Below, in pieces: positions 1-8,726 of a DNA stretch of 64,000 bases. Made by a program: the position numbers and the translations under genes. The stretch's first letter is position 1. The number at the start of each line of letters is the position of its first letter. Source of the DNA: Acidobacteriaceae bacterium (lineage in GTDB: Bacteria > Acidobacteriota > Terriglobia > Terriglobales > Acidobacteriaceae); assembly GCA_003165075.1 (NCBI GenBank), contig PLSM01000119.1, positions 103,027 through 167,026 of the forward strand. The letters run 5' to 3'. The notes below the pieces were generated by a model. The model was not told the origin of the DNA, made no database searches, and worked only from the letters and a program-made list of their open reading frames with translations.

Positions 1-257
1 CCGCGCGCAGTTGCCCATTGCTCGATGCGCCGCAAACCGTCTCCGTAGCCGCAGCCCACATCGAGGATGTGGAGCGGCTCTTTCGGGGGCGGTACAACGG
101 CGTTGAGCCAATGGAGCAAAGGCCGATAAGCCATGAACCAGCGGTTCAGCCGGGCGAGGTCACGGAGGCATGCGCGCAACTGCTCGCGGCTGCAGGGTTC
201 GTCCATGCGCTCGGTGAGCTGCGCGCGATGCCGAAAATCCAGCGCGTTATGCGGCAT
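1..257 (-). CDS. class I SAM-dependent methyltransferase, N-terminal part, cut by the window edge
   Basis: The frame starts at an ATG at 257 and runs off the left edge, so about 85 residues are visible. The protein begins MPHNALDFRHRAQLTERMDE, and residues about 67-75 read HILDVGCGYGDG. That is motif I (DVGCGxG) of the Rossmann-fold methyltransferases that bind S-adenosylmethionine. The start codon lies inside the last codons of the type III polyketide synthase (11-bp overlap), so the two are translationally coupled. In bacterial type III PKS operons a methyltransferase commonly follows the synthase and methylates the alkyl-resorcinol or pyrone product; that role is inferred here. The substrate-binding half is not visible. 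Confidence 0.8.
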   Translation of the reverse strand, partial: MPHNALDFRHRAQLTERMDEPCSREQLRACLRDLARLNRWFMAYRPLLHWLNAVVPPPKEPLHILDVGCGYGDGLRRIEQWATAR

Positions 258-1317
258 GGAAGAGCATGGTTTCCGCCGTCACCCCCGGCCCAAACGACAT
301 CGCACAGCCTTGTTGGCCGGCCTGCGCGTGGTGCAATACCTGCTCCAGAACGAACATCACCGTGGCGGAGGACATGTTGCCGAAGCGCGCCAGAATATCG
401 CGCGAGTACGAGAGCGCGTCCGCAGGCAGGCCGAAGCCCTTCTCCACGGAGTCCAGGATTGTGCGCCCTCCGGGGTGAATGGCCCAAAGATCGATTGATA
501 AGGGATCTTTTCCACGCGTGATCTGGCCACCCGCCTCCTTTATGGCGCGAGCGATCGCGGCTGGAACCTGGCCGGAAAGCTGCATGTCGAAGCCGAGTTC
601 GCGAATGCGCCACGTAATCAGGTGGCTGGTGTCAGGGATGCGGATCGCCAAAAAGCTGTCGATGGCGAGCCCCGCCGGCTGGGCGCTGACAAGATACGCG
701 GCGCAACCATCGGCGAAGAGCAGAAACGAGAGCATCTGTTCCAGATCCCGCGTCTCCTGGAAGTGCAATGTACAGAGCTCAAGGCTTAACACTAATACGG
801 TCGAACCTGCCTCAGAGCGAACGATATGACGCGCAGATTTCAAAGCATTCATGGCGGCGTAGCAGCCCATGAAGCCGATCATCGTACGTTCCACCGAGGA
901 GTTGAGACCGAGATGGTTGACCACCTCAAAGTCCAGGCCCGGCGCGTAGAGCCCGGTACATGAAGTTACGATCACGTGCGTAATGCCGCGCCGTTCCTCT
1001 TCAGTCAGCGCCAGCTTGTCCAGGGCCGCTTGCGCCAGCAGCGGGGCAAAGCGCTCAAACGCCTCCATGCGGCGTGCGGTGCCAGGAAAGCTGCCGGGCA
1101 GATAAAAATCCTCCGCATCTCTCCAATTGCCGTCGGCCGAAGCGATGGCCTGCAGGAAGGAATAGCGGTGCTCGATAGCGGACATGCGCACCATGCGGCG
1201 AAACAAATTGCGCATGGTGCCCTCAGCGAGCATGCTGTCGGCAAAATCGATGAAAGGCCGGTGCACGTCGTGCTGGGGAACTGCGGTCGCAATGCGATTG
1301 ATGTATGCGGTTGTCAT
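247..1317 (-). CDS. type III polyketide synthase (chalcone/stilbene synthase family)
   Basis: The 356-residue length is normal for the family. The thiolase-fold Cys-His-Asn triad is visible: Cys120 in VTSCTGLYAPGLDF, His281 in LWAIHPGGR and Asn314 in RFGNMSSATV. The C-terminal SFGPGVTAETMLF loop is also typical. Such enzymes load an acyl-CoA or acyl starter and extend it with malonyl-CoA to alkylresorcinols or alkylpyrones, which go to the membrane in several bacteria. The gene overlaps the following methyltransferase by 11 bp. The ATG at 1317 has no strong Shine-Dalgarno sequence. The starter-unit specificity cannot be read from the sequence. Confidence 0.93.
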   Translation of the reverse strand: MTTAYINRIATAVPQHDVHRPFIDFADSMLAEGTMRNLFRRMVRMSAIEHRYSFLQAIASADGNWRDAEDFYLPGSFPGTARRMEAFERFAPLLAQAALDKLALTEEERRGITHVIVTSCTGLYAPGLDFEVVNHLGLNSSVERTMIGFMGCYAAMNALKSARHIVRSEAGSTVLVLSLELCTLHFQETRDLEQMLSFLLFADGCAAYLVSAQPAGLAIDSFLAIRIPDTSHLITWRIRELGFDMQLSGQVPAAIARAIKEAGGQITRGKDPLSIDLWAIHPGGRTILDSVEKGFGLPADALSYSRDILARFGNMSSATVMFVLEQVLHHAQAGQQGCAMSFGPGVTAETMLFHAA

Positions 1318-1594
1318 TGTGGCTTATCTGCCGGGAGAGCCTTTCGCCGTCGGCATTTCCAACTTAGACAGAATAGGCCGCGGTATGTCACGCAAATGTA
1401 ATTGTTAGATGCAACCAATAAGCGGATGAGAGAAAATGTATGACATTCTCAAAATTGAACTTCAAAATTCACTTAACCGTTCAGTTGTTGCAAGCGGTCA
1501 AGACACTCGTTTCCGCTCGGTGAAAGTGCATTAGCCGGGGACGCGATCATTCGAAATGCCGGGCCAGGTCGGCGAAGAGAAGACGTGCGCTCGA

Positions 1595-3166
1595 TCACCC
1601 CCGCTTGCGCAACTCGTGTTCCACCACGCGCAGCATCTCGGTTTCAGGAGCGGGCTTGCCCGTCCATATCTCAAACTGCCGTGCGCCCTGCTGCACAAAC
1701 ATCTCTACACCGCCAATGACGGGAATGCCGCGCGCCCGTGCCAACGCGAGCAGCGGCGTCTCAAGCGGGTTGTAGACCATGTCGAAGACCAGGTCCGCAT
1801 TCAGTTCGTTCTCGGCGATTGGCAGGGTCTGCTTAGCGCCCTTCATGCCGCAGGGAGTGGCGTTGATGAGCACATTGAAATGCTGCTTTGCAAACAACTC
1901 GTGCTTGAGCGACTTGGCCTTGGCCTGGCGGGCCAGGGTTACAGCATGCTCGTGAGTGCGGTTGACCACAAACACCTCCGCACCCTGATCCACCAGCCCA
2001 AAGACAGCTGCACGCGCCGCGCCTCCCGCGCCCAGCACGGCAATGCGCGCGCCCTTCAGGCGCAGCCTCTTTTCGAGTGGCCTCACTATTCCAGCCACGT
2101 CCGTGTTGAATCCGTAGAGCTTGCCGTCCACACCGGTCCGCAGCGTGTTACAGGCGCCAATGCGGCCCGTGAGCGGGTCCATGTTGGCCAGGTGAGGCAG
2201 CACCTCCTGCTTCAGGGGCATGGTCACGGCTACGCCTGCCAGCGGCAGTTCCTGCGTGAGGGTCAGCAGGTCAGCGAGCGTGCGTACCTTCAAGGGCAGC
2301 AGTACAGCATTCACGTTTTCGCGCCGGAAAGCCGTGTTCTGCATCAGCGGAGAAAGCGAGTGGGCAATCGGATTGCCGGCCACCCCAAAGACACGCGTTG
2401 CCTGGTCAAGATGCTCTACCCGGTACATGTCGAGCAGCGTGCGCACGGCCACCTGGCCGGGGGCGGTCTCGGTTCCGTCGGAGAAGGACGCAAAGGTAAA
2501 CGCCGCGCCTGCCCTGACGCCCAGCACGCGGCTCACAATGCCTTCTTCGCCCATGGCAATGGCCACTACATGCGCTGAGAGCGAGCGATCCTCGATGAGC
2601 CGCAAAATGGCCAGGTTGTCGGCCAGCGACCGGGCGGTTGAAACCACTTTCACATAGTCGGGCTTGAAGACGGCAATCCGGTCCGCTGCGGCTTCTAAGC
2701 TCCGGGTGCGCATAAAGTCGTGAAAACTGACCATGAGCGCCGCGCCCGCGGCCCTCAGTTTGGCCAGCTGAGCCGGCTTGGCCTCTTCGGCCGACTCCAC
2801 CTCCAGGTCCACAATCTGGCAGCCGGCCTGCGCGGCCTTGGCCAGTAGATCCAGCTCTGCCGCCAGCGCCCCCGCGAAATTGCCGCCATTCTGCTTGCGC
2901 CGACAGGTGGCGATGGCGGTGACCTCCCTGTTCCGGGTCAGAAACTGGTTGAGCAGCGGCAACGCCGTCGCGGGCTTCGGTAGCGAATCCAGCCTGAATT
3001 CAAAGAACTTAGCGTCCTTGAGCGCCGCCCCGGCCCTTTCTATCATCCCTTCCGGTGAAGCGCCTTGGATGGCCACACACAGCTTGCTCAGGCGCCGGCG
3101 AGCGCCGACGGGCAGGGCAGGAGCCGTAATGGAGGCAGCGAGGGGCATATGCGTCAATTGACGCAT
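1595..3166 (-). CDS. aroDE: bifunctional 3-dehydroquinate dehydratase (type I) / shikimate dehydrogenase
   Basis: This is a 523-residue fusion for steps 3 and 4 of the shikimate pathway. The N-terminal half is a type I dehydroquinase: FFEFRLDSL, a His in VSFHDFMRT, and the Schiff-base Lys in DYVKVVSTA. The C-terminal half is a shikimate dehydrogenase: GNPIAHSLSPLMQN for substrate, the catalytic Lys in VTMPLKQEVLP, GACNTL, GFNTDVAGI, and the NADP-binding VLGAGGAARAA. The ATG at 3166 is chosen because AAGGAGGGA sits 10-11 bases upstream; a second in-frame ATG at 3148 lacks such a site. Fused AroD-AroE is known from plants, chlamydiae and some other bacteria. The start codon lies inside a 22-bp palindrome. 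Confidence 0.93.
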   Translation of the reverse strand: MRQLTHMPLAASITAPALPVGARRRLSKLCVAIQGASPEGMIERAGAALKDAKFFEFRLDSLPKPATALPLLNQFLTRNREVTAIATCRRKQNGGNFAGALAAELDLLAKAAQAGCQIVDLEVESAEEAKPAQLAKLRAAGAALMVSFHDFMRTRSLEAAADRIAVFKPDYVKVVSTARSLADNLAILRLIEDRSLSAHVVAIAMGEEGIVSRVLGVRAGAAFTFASFSDGTETAPGQVAVRTLLDMYRVEHLDQATRVFGVAGNPIAHSLSPLMQNTAFRRENVNAVLLPLKVRTLADLLTLTQELPLAGVAVTMPLKQEVLPHLANMDPLTGRIGACNTLRTGVDGKLYGFNTDVAGIVRPLEKRLRLKGARIAVLGAGGAARAAVFGLVDQGAEVFVVNRTHEHAVTLARQAKAKSLKHELFAKQHFNVLINATPCGMKGAKQTLPIAENELNADLVFDMVYNPLETPLLALARARGIPVIGGVEMFVQQGARQFEIWTGKPAPETEMLRVVEHELRKRG

Positions 3167-3168
3167 AT
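3147..3168. promoter_or_regulatory. 22-bp perfect palindrome over the aroDE start codon
   Basis: The half-site ATATGCGTCAA is followed directly by its exact reverse complement, with no spacer. The right half contains the ATG at 3166 of aroDE, and the left half contains the alternative ATG at 3148. The site lies about 120 bp upstream of the divergent M3 peptidase start. Such a site could be an operator for a dimeric regulator, or an mRNA hairpin masking the start. Both readings are inference; the palindrome itself is seen. Confidence 0.55.
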
Positions 3169-3287
3169 TAGATGGTCCCTCCTTGGGATGCAACTGCCGA
3201 AAGCGCAAGCCTGCAACATTCCTCATCCTGTGCACCCAGACCAGCCTCCGCTGTGGCACCCTAGAACTCTGGAGGGTTGTGCACATC

Positions 3288-5288
3288 ATGTCTGTTGAAA
3301 CCATTGCTGCCGCCATCACGGAAGACCTTCACGCGTGGGAGGCGGGTGGAGCTCAATCCGCCGAGGCGCTTGCCGCATGGGTTGGCGCCCGGCTCGCTGC
3401 CCACGAGGCGGCGCTGGCTGCTCTTTTGGCGGTTGAAGGGCCGCGTACCCCGGAAAACTCGCTGCGGCTCTATGATGCAGCCATCGAGCAGCTCAATCTG
3501 GCCGGATCGCAGGCCGGCGTGCTCAACTCCGTAGCCGCCGACAAAGCGGTGCGTGACCAGGCGCAGCAGGAAGCCCAGCGCGTGGCGATGGCAGGGAGTG
3601 CTCTCAGCCTGAATCGTCAGGTCTACGAGGCTCTGGCCGCAATGAACCTTGAAGGCGCAGGCCCGGCGACCACGCACTATGTCGAGCGCACCCTGCTTAG
3701 CTACCGCCTGGCTGGCGTGGACAAGGACGAGACTACGCGCACCCACCTGCAGACGTTGCACGAGAAGGCTACGCGGCTGTCGCTCGAATTCGCGCGCAAC
3801 ATCCAGGAGGGCGCAAAGACCATTGAGGCCGCGGCGAACGAGTTGGAGGGCCTGCCCGCGGATTATTTGGCACGCCACCCGGCAGACGCCGAAGGACGAG
3901 TGACCCTCACCACCGACCCGCCCGACATGCAACCGGTGATGACCTTCGCCACGAGCGGAGCGCTGCGGGAGCGCATGTACCTGGCCTACAACACCCGCGC
4001 CTATCCAGCCAACCGGCAGATTCTTCTTGACTTGCTGGCCACGCGGCAGGAGATCGCGACAGTTCTCGGCTTCCGCAGTTGGGCCGACCTGGCTACTGCT
4101 GACCAGATGATGGGTTCGGCGGCCAACGTACGGACCTTCCTGGCCAAGCTCAACGAGGCCAGCCGTGAAGGCGCCCAACGGGAGTTGAGGCTGATTCTCG
4201 ATTTTGCCCGCGGACGCGAGCCGGGCCTGGTGGCCATCGATATCACTAGCCGCGCATTCTGGTATGAGCAGTACCGGCGCTCGGCCTTTGACTTTGACTC
4301 CCAATCCGTCCGCCCCTATTTCCCCTATGCGCAGGTCGAGGCGGGTGTGCTTGAGACCGCGGCGCGGCTCTTCAAGGTCGAATTCCGGCGCTCAACGGCC
4401 CCTGGCTGGGATCCGGCGGTCTCGGTTTTTGATGTCTTCGATGGCGGCCATCCCGTAGGCCGCTTCTATCTCGACATGCATCCCCGCGAGGGCAAGGACA
4501 AGTGGTTCTCCGCCGCGCCGGTGGTCACGGGTGTACGCGGGCGTTACCTGCCTGAAGCTGCGCTCATCTGCAATTTCCCCGGCGGAGACGACAAGGACCC
4601 CGGCCTGCTTCAGTACAACGATGTGGTTACCTTCTTCCACGAGTTTGGGCACTTGATGCATGCCATTCTCGGCGGTCACACGGAGTGGGCGGGGCTTTCC
4701 GGCTTTGCCACCGAGGGCGACTTTATCGAGGTCCCGTCGCAGATGCTGGAAGAGTTCTTCCGCGACGAAAAACTACTCCAGGCCTTCGCAAAGCACTACC
4801 AGACGGGCGACGTCCTACCCTCATATCTCATCCAACATATGAAACTGGCAGGAGCGTTTGGCCGTGCCGACTGGGTGCGCGCACAGCTCTACTACACCAC
4901 CCTTTCGCTCGATCTGCACGACCAGGACCCTGCGGGCATGGATCTCGATCACATCGCCAGGCAGCTCTATCAGTCATTGCAACCCTGGACGTGGCTGGAG
5001 GGAAGCCGCATGTACGCCAGCTTCGGCCATCTCACCGGCTACTCGTCGAACTACTACACCTACGCCTTCGATAAGGTGATCGCACTGGACTTTTTCGCCC
5101 AGTTCGACCCGGGTAATCTGCTGGATTGCGACGCCGGTGCGCGTTACCGCAGAGCCGTTCTCGAACAAGGCGGATCGAAGCCTGGCCGCCAGATGGTGCG
5201 CGACTTCCTCGGTCGCGACGAAGAGTTTGCCGCCTTCTCCAAGTGGCTGAATGAGGAGTTTGAAGCGGCGGTGCCTGGAGCCGCATGA
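3288..5288 (+). CDS. M3 family zinc oligopeptidase
   Basis: This 666-residue protein has the M3 zinc site: His451-Glu452-Phe-Gly-His455 within FFHEFGHLMHAILGG, and the third ligand probably Glu481 in GDFIEVPSQ. The downstream aromatic region (SSNYYTYAFDKVIALDFF) is also conserved in oligopeptidase A/Dcp-like enzymes. It should cleave short peptides in the cytoplasm, since no signal peptide is seen. The ATG at 3288 is chosen over an upstream in-frame start because GGAGGG lies 11 bases before it. The YjbR-like gene overlaps its stop by 4 bp (ATGA), so the two are co-translated. Confidence 0.93.
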   Translation: MSVETIAAAITEDLHAWEAGGAQSAEALAAWVGARLAAHEAALAALLAVEGPRTPENSLRLYDAAIEQLNLAGSQAGVLNSVAADKAVRDQAQQEAQRVAMAGSALSLNRQVYEALAAMNLEGAGPATTHYVERTLLSYRLAGVDKDETTRTHLQTLHEKATRLSLEFARNIQEGAKTIEAAANELEGLPADYLARHPADAEGRVTLTTDPPDMQPVMTFATSGALRERMYLAYNTRAYPANRQILLDLLATRQEIATVLGFRSWADLATADQMMGSAANVRTFLAKLNEASREGAQRELRLILDFARGREPGLVAIDITSRAFWYEQYRRSAFDFDSQSVRPYFPYAQVEAGVLETAARLFKVEFRRSTAPGWDPAVSVFDVFDGGHPVGRFYLDMHPREGKDKWFSAAPVVTGVRGRYLPEAALICNFPGGDDKDPGLLQYNDVVTFFHEFGHLMHAILGGHTEWAGLSGFATEGDFIEVPSQMLEEFFRDEKLLQAFAKHYQTGDVLPSYLIQHMKLAGAFGRADWVRAQLYYTTLSLDLHDQDPAGMDLDHIARQLYQSLQPWTWLEGSRMYASFGHLTGYSSNYYTYAFDKVIALDFFAQFDPGNLLDCDAGARYRRAVLEQGGSKPGRQMVRDFLGRDEEFAAFSKWLNEEFEAAVPGAA

Positions 5289-5680
5289 TGACCGCATCTG
5301 ACTTTCGCCGCATCGCGCTGAGCCTCGAGGGCGCGGAGGAGAAATCGCACATGGGTGCGCCTGATTTTCGCGTCGGCGGCCACATCTTCGCCACGCTTGC
5401 CTCAGAGAGCCAGGGCTACGGCAACCTGATGCTCACGCCCGAACAGCAGGCGGCATTCATCGAGGAGGAGCCTGATATCTTTCTGCCCATCGCAGGCGGT
5501 TGGGGCCGCATGGGCATGACCCATATCCGGCTCGCCGCGGCCGATGAAGACGTGCTGAGAGGCGCATTGCGCACGGCATGGAAACTACGCATCGAAAAGA
5601 ACCAGAAGACTGTCAGAGACAGGCGGGCTCCAACAAAACGACAGGCCTCCGCAACTTCCAAACCCGCGAAGCATCAATGA
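5285..5680 (+). CDS. MmcQ/YjbR family protein
   Basis: The 131-residue protein opens MTASDFRRIALSLEGAEE and contains SHMGAPDFRVGGHIFATL, the typical front half of the YjbR (CyaY-like fold) family. The C-terminus is a basic tail rich in Lys, Arg and Thr (about residues 108-131). The biochemical role of the family is not settled; DNA binding has been suggested. It overlaps the M3 peptidase stop codon by 4 bp. A second ATG follows immediately at 5288, so the exact start is uncertain by one residue. Confidence 0.8.
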   Translation: MMTASDFRRIALSLEGAEEKSHMGAPDFRVGGHIFATLASESQGYGNLMLTPEQQAAFIEEEPDIFLPIAGGWGRMGMTHIRLAAADEDVLRGALRTAWKLRIEKNQKTVRDRRAPTKRQASATSKPAKHQ

Positions 5681-5800
5681 GTGGTCGCATGCATTCAAGC
5701 TGCTGAAGAAATAGCCAGAGTCTCAATCCAATTCAAAACGGATCTCAAACTTCCGTGCGGCTGCGGTAGGCAAGGCGTCTTCCGCTATGATGGAGCCGCA

Positions 5801-6601
5801 ATGGCAAGCACACAGGATTTTCGCGGCAAATGGGCACTGGTCACCGGGGCCAGCTCGGGTATTGGCGTGGCGCTGGCGCGGGAGTTGGCAGCCCACGGGG
5901 CAAAACTCATCCTCACCGCACGGCGCAAGGAGCGGCTTGAATCTCTGGCCGCGGAACTCACCGCAAAAGGTACAGAGGTTCGCGTAATTCCGGCGAACCT
6001 CATTGATCCCGCCGCGCCCCTGGAAATATGGGACGCCACGGAAGGCGCCGGACTCGAAGTAGACATTCTGGTCAACAACGCCGGGCTGGGCCAGTACGGC
6101 GCCTTCTGCGAAAGCCCCGCCGAGCAGGAGCTGAGCCAGGTGCGCGTCAACTGCGAGGCGGTGGTGCGGCTGTCGCGGCTCTTCCTCCCGCGCATGGTGG
6201 AGCGTGGTCGCGGCTGGGTGCTGGTGCTGGCTTCTACAGCCAGCTTCCAGCCGGTACCCTATCTTTCTACCTATGCGGCTACCAAAGCCTTCGACCGCTT
6301 CTTTGCGCTGGGAATCGCGGCGGAGGTAGCCCGCTTCGGCGTCAAGGTTACTGCGCTTTGTCCTGGGCCCACCGAGAGCGAGTTCTTCGATGTTGCTCGT
6401 GCCGGCGCGTTCAAAGGCCGCGGGGTGCAGCCGACGGCAGACGTGGCGCGTCTGGCAGTCGAGGCACTGGCGCGGGGCCAGCGCACTATCGTTCCCTACT
6501 TCGGCGGACGATTCACGGCCTTTCTCGTACGCTTTCTCCCCGTCGGTCTCCTCACGCGCCTGATTGAAAAAGCCGCACGGCCTCCGGTGAGTCCCGCCTG
6601 A
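5801..6601 (+). CDS. short-chain dehydrogenase/reductase
   Basis: The classical SDR of 266 residues begins MASTQDFRGKWALVTGASSG. The cofactor loop is TGASSGIG, and NNAG follows. The active site is Ser145, Tyr158 and Lys162 (YAATK), followed by CPGPTESEF. It most resembles the DltE/YqjQ-type SDRs of broad ketone or aldehyde specificity, and its substrate cannot be told. The ATG at 5801 is preferred because GGAG lies 7 bases upstream and it places the Rossmann motif at the usual distance. The hydrophobic C-terminus (AFLVRFLPVGLLTRLI) may touch the membrane. Confidence 0.88.
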   Translation: MASTQDFRGKWALVTGASSGIGVALARELAAHGAKLILTARRKERLESLAAELTAKGTEVRVIPANLIDPAAPLEIWDATEGAGLEVDILVNNAGLGQYGAFCESPAEQELSQVRVNCEAVVRLSRLFLPRMVERGRGWVLVLASTASFQPVPYLSTYAATKAFDRFFALGIAAEVARFGVKVTALCPGPTESEFFDVARAGAFKGRGVQPTADVARLAVEALARGQRTIVPYFGGRFTAFLVRFLPVGLLTRLIEKAARPPVSPA

Positions 6602-6659
6602 GATCACTTGCGGTACGGCGACGCTGGGAAGAGAATGGCGGGGGAAAGGATTTCATCAC

Positions 6660-7412
6660 ATGCGACTCCGCTTTCGTACGATAGGCTTACTACTTGTTAC
6701 TGGATTGATCGGTGTCTCGTTCGGTTGGGCACAGGCCAGGAAGATTCCCAAACATGGACCGGCAGTGGTCTTATTCGATGGACGGGACTTAAACCAGTTT
6801 GACTCGTTTTTGCGCAACGACGGGCTCAACGCTGACCCCAGCCACGTCTTCCAGGTTGAGAAGGGCCAGATTCACATCTCGGGCACGCAGTTCGGCTACC
6901 TGATCACCAAGCAGGAATACAAGAACTACTATCTGCGTGCCGAGTTCAAGTGGGGTGAAGGCACCTTCGCTCCGCGCCAGGGCCAGGCGCGCGACAGCGG
7001 CATTCTCTACAACATTCAGGGGCCGAACAAGGTGTGGCCGCAGTCGATTGAGTTCCAAATCAACGAGGGCTGCACGGGCGACGTTTGGGTCACCGACGGT
7101 GCGGCTCTTACTGGCAAGAACGGGACGCACGTGGCCGGACCGGCCGGCGGCGGATTGAAGATCGACCGCTTCAACAAAGGCGAAGTCAAAAATGAAGTGG
7201 GCTTTCGCGACCCTACCAACGAGTTGGAGAAGCCGCACGGCGAGTGGAATGTGGTGGAGCTGGTCAACCGCGATGGGCACGTGTGGTATTACGTGAACGG
7301 CAAGCTGGCCAATGAGGGCACCGATGCGTTTCCGGCCAGCGGAAAGATTCTCGTCCAGTCGGAAGGCGCCGAAGTCTTCTTCCGCAATATCAAGCTATAC
7401 CCGCTAAAATAG
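6660..7412 (+). CDS. secreted DUF1080 protein (3-keto-disaccharide hydrolase-like)
   Basis: The 250-residue protein has a Sec signal peptide (RTIGLLLVTGLIGVSFGWAQ, residues about 6-25) and then one DUF1080 beta-sandwich. Family hallmarks are VVLFDGRDLNQF, the ARDSGILYNIQG strand, EFQINEG, and the C-terminal AEVFFRNIKLYPL. DUF1080 domains resemble concanavalin-type lectins and laminarinases; some members hydrolyse 3-keto-glycosides made by Gfo/Idh/MocA oxidases. It lies 24 bp upstream of the secreted FG-GAP gene and is probably in one transcript with it. A second DUF1080 gene lies at 39162-40055. Confidence 0.87.
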   Translation: MRLRFRTIGLLLVTGLIGVSFGWAQARKIPKHGPAVVLFDGRDLNQFDSFLRNDGLNADPSHVFQVEKGQIHISGTQFGYLITKQEYKNYYLRAEFKWGEGTFAPRQGQARDSGILYNIQGPNKVWPQSIEFQINEGCTGDVWVTDGAALTGKNGTHVAGPAGGGLKIDRFNKGEVKNEVGFRDPTNELEKPHGEWNVVELVNRDGHVWYYVNGKLANEGTDAFPASGKILVQSEGAEVFFRNIKLYPLK

Positions 7413-7436
7413 GGGCCGCCGCATAGGAGGTCTGCC

Positions 7437-8726
7437 ATGAAGATCAGTCTGCGAGTTGCGTCTGTTCTGCTCGCCTCTGCCGCATTGAGCCTCATTGCCT
7501 TGTCCCAGCCCGAGCACAAGACCACCCCCGGCGCCGGCCCCGCGGGGGTTGCGCAGACCACCTTTTTCGTACACCGCCTGGGCACTGACCACGCCGAGGG
7601 AGTCACCACGCTGGACATGAACGGCGACGGCTACCCCGACATTCTCAGCGGCGCTTACTGGTATGAGAATCCCGGCCCCAAAGGCGGCGAGTGGAAGCGC
7701 CATCAGTACCGGACGGCAGGCACGATGGGCGAATTCGTCTCCGATTGCGGCGAATGGACAATCGACGTGAACCACGACGGAGCGCCGGACGTGGTGACGG
7801 CTGGCTGGATGACTAACGGCATCTGGTGGTACGAGAACCCCAATAAACTGGGCGCGGAGTGGAAGCGGCACTTCATAACCAACAGCTATGACACCGAAGG
7901 CGGCTGGATGGCCGACATCAACGGTGACGGCAAGCCTGACCTGATTTTTGCCCACTACAATCACTCGGGAGTCCTCTGGATTGATTTCTCCGGCCCTACG
8001 CCCAAGGTGCACAAGGTCGGCGGCCGCGAGCAGGACGGGCACGGCATCGGCGTGGCCGACGTGGACAGCGACGGCAAGGCCGACATCCTTACCCCGAACG
8101 GCTGGTTTCGCCAGATCGACGCCGACAAGGACGAATGGGAGTGGCATGCGGACTGGCAGATGGGCGACGCGGGTTTTCCCATCATCGGCTACGACGTGAA
8201 CGGAGACGGCAAGACCGACATCATCTATAGCCATGGCCACAGTTACGGAATCTATTGGCTCGAACATCAGGGCGAGGCCGACAGCCACGTCTGGGTCAAG
8301 CACACCATCGATGAAAGCTTCTCCCAGGTGCATGCACTGGACCTTGTGGATCTGGACGATGACGGCCAGATGGAACTGCTGGCCGGCAAGCGCTACCGCG
8401 GTCACAACGGCAATGACCCCGGCTCCTACGATCCGCTGGTCGTCTACTACTACAAAATCGACCGCAAGACGGGCACATTCACCCGCTATCCCATTTCGGT
8501 CAATGGCACGGCGGCCGCCGGCACGCAGTTCGTTGTTCAAGACATGGATGGGGACGGAGATAAAGACATCGTCACCGCCGGAAAGACCGGCGTGCACTTC
8601 TTTGAGAACCTGACCATCGATAAAGTGCCCAGGGAGCAGCGTGAAAAAGAAATTCTGCTCGACAAAAACTGGCCCTTCCCCGACGAGGGACCCGAGGTGA
8701 AGCAGGAAGAGGAGCCGAAGCAGTAG
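7437..8726 (+). CDS. secreted FG-GAP/VCBS repeat protein
   Basis: The 429-residue protein has a signal peptide (residues 1-24, VLLASAALSLIALSQ). Several calcium-binding FG-GAP/VCBS-like loops follow, for example DMNGDGYPDILSG, DVNHDGAPDVV, DINGDGKPDLIFA, DVDSDGKADILTP, DVNGDGKTDIIYS, DLDDDGQMELLAG and DMDGDGDKDIVTA. Seven DxDxDG-type loops spaced 50-80 residues apart suggest a single seven-bladed propeller. The bacterial role is usually carbohydrate or protein binding at the surface. It follows the DUF1080 gene closely, with AGGAGG 7 bases before its ATG. The acidic C-terminus is disordered. Confidence 0.88.
   Translation: MKISLRVASVLLASAALSLIALSQPEHKTTPGAGPAGVAQTTFFVHRLGTDHAEGVTTLDMNGDGYPDILSGAYWYENPGPKGGEWKRHQYRTAGTMGEFVSDCGEWTIDVNHDGAPDVVTAGWMTNGIWWYENPNKLGAEWKRHFITNSYDTEGGWMADINGDGKPDLIFAHYNHSGVLWIDFSGPTPKVHKVGGREQDGHGIGVADVDSDGKADILTPNGWFRQIDADKDEWEWHADWQMGDAGFPIIGYDVNGDGKTDIIYSHGHSYGIYWLEHQGEADSHVWVKHTIDESFSQVHALDLVDLDDDGQMELLAGKRYRGHNGNDPGSYDPLVVYYYKIDRKTGTFTRYPISVNGTAAAGTQFVVQDMDGDGDKDIVTAGKTGVHFFENLTIDKVPREQREKEILLDKNWPFPDEGPEVKQEEEPKQ

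Noticed and set aside
7404-8597. 397-residue frame opposite the FG-GAP gene
   Set aside because: Repetitive Val/Ala/Asp text that mirrors the repeats of the real gene.
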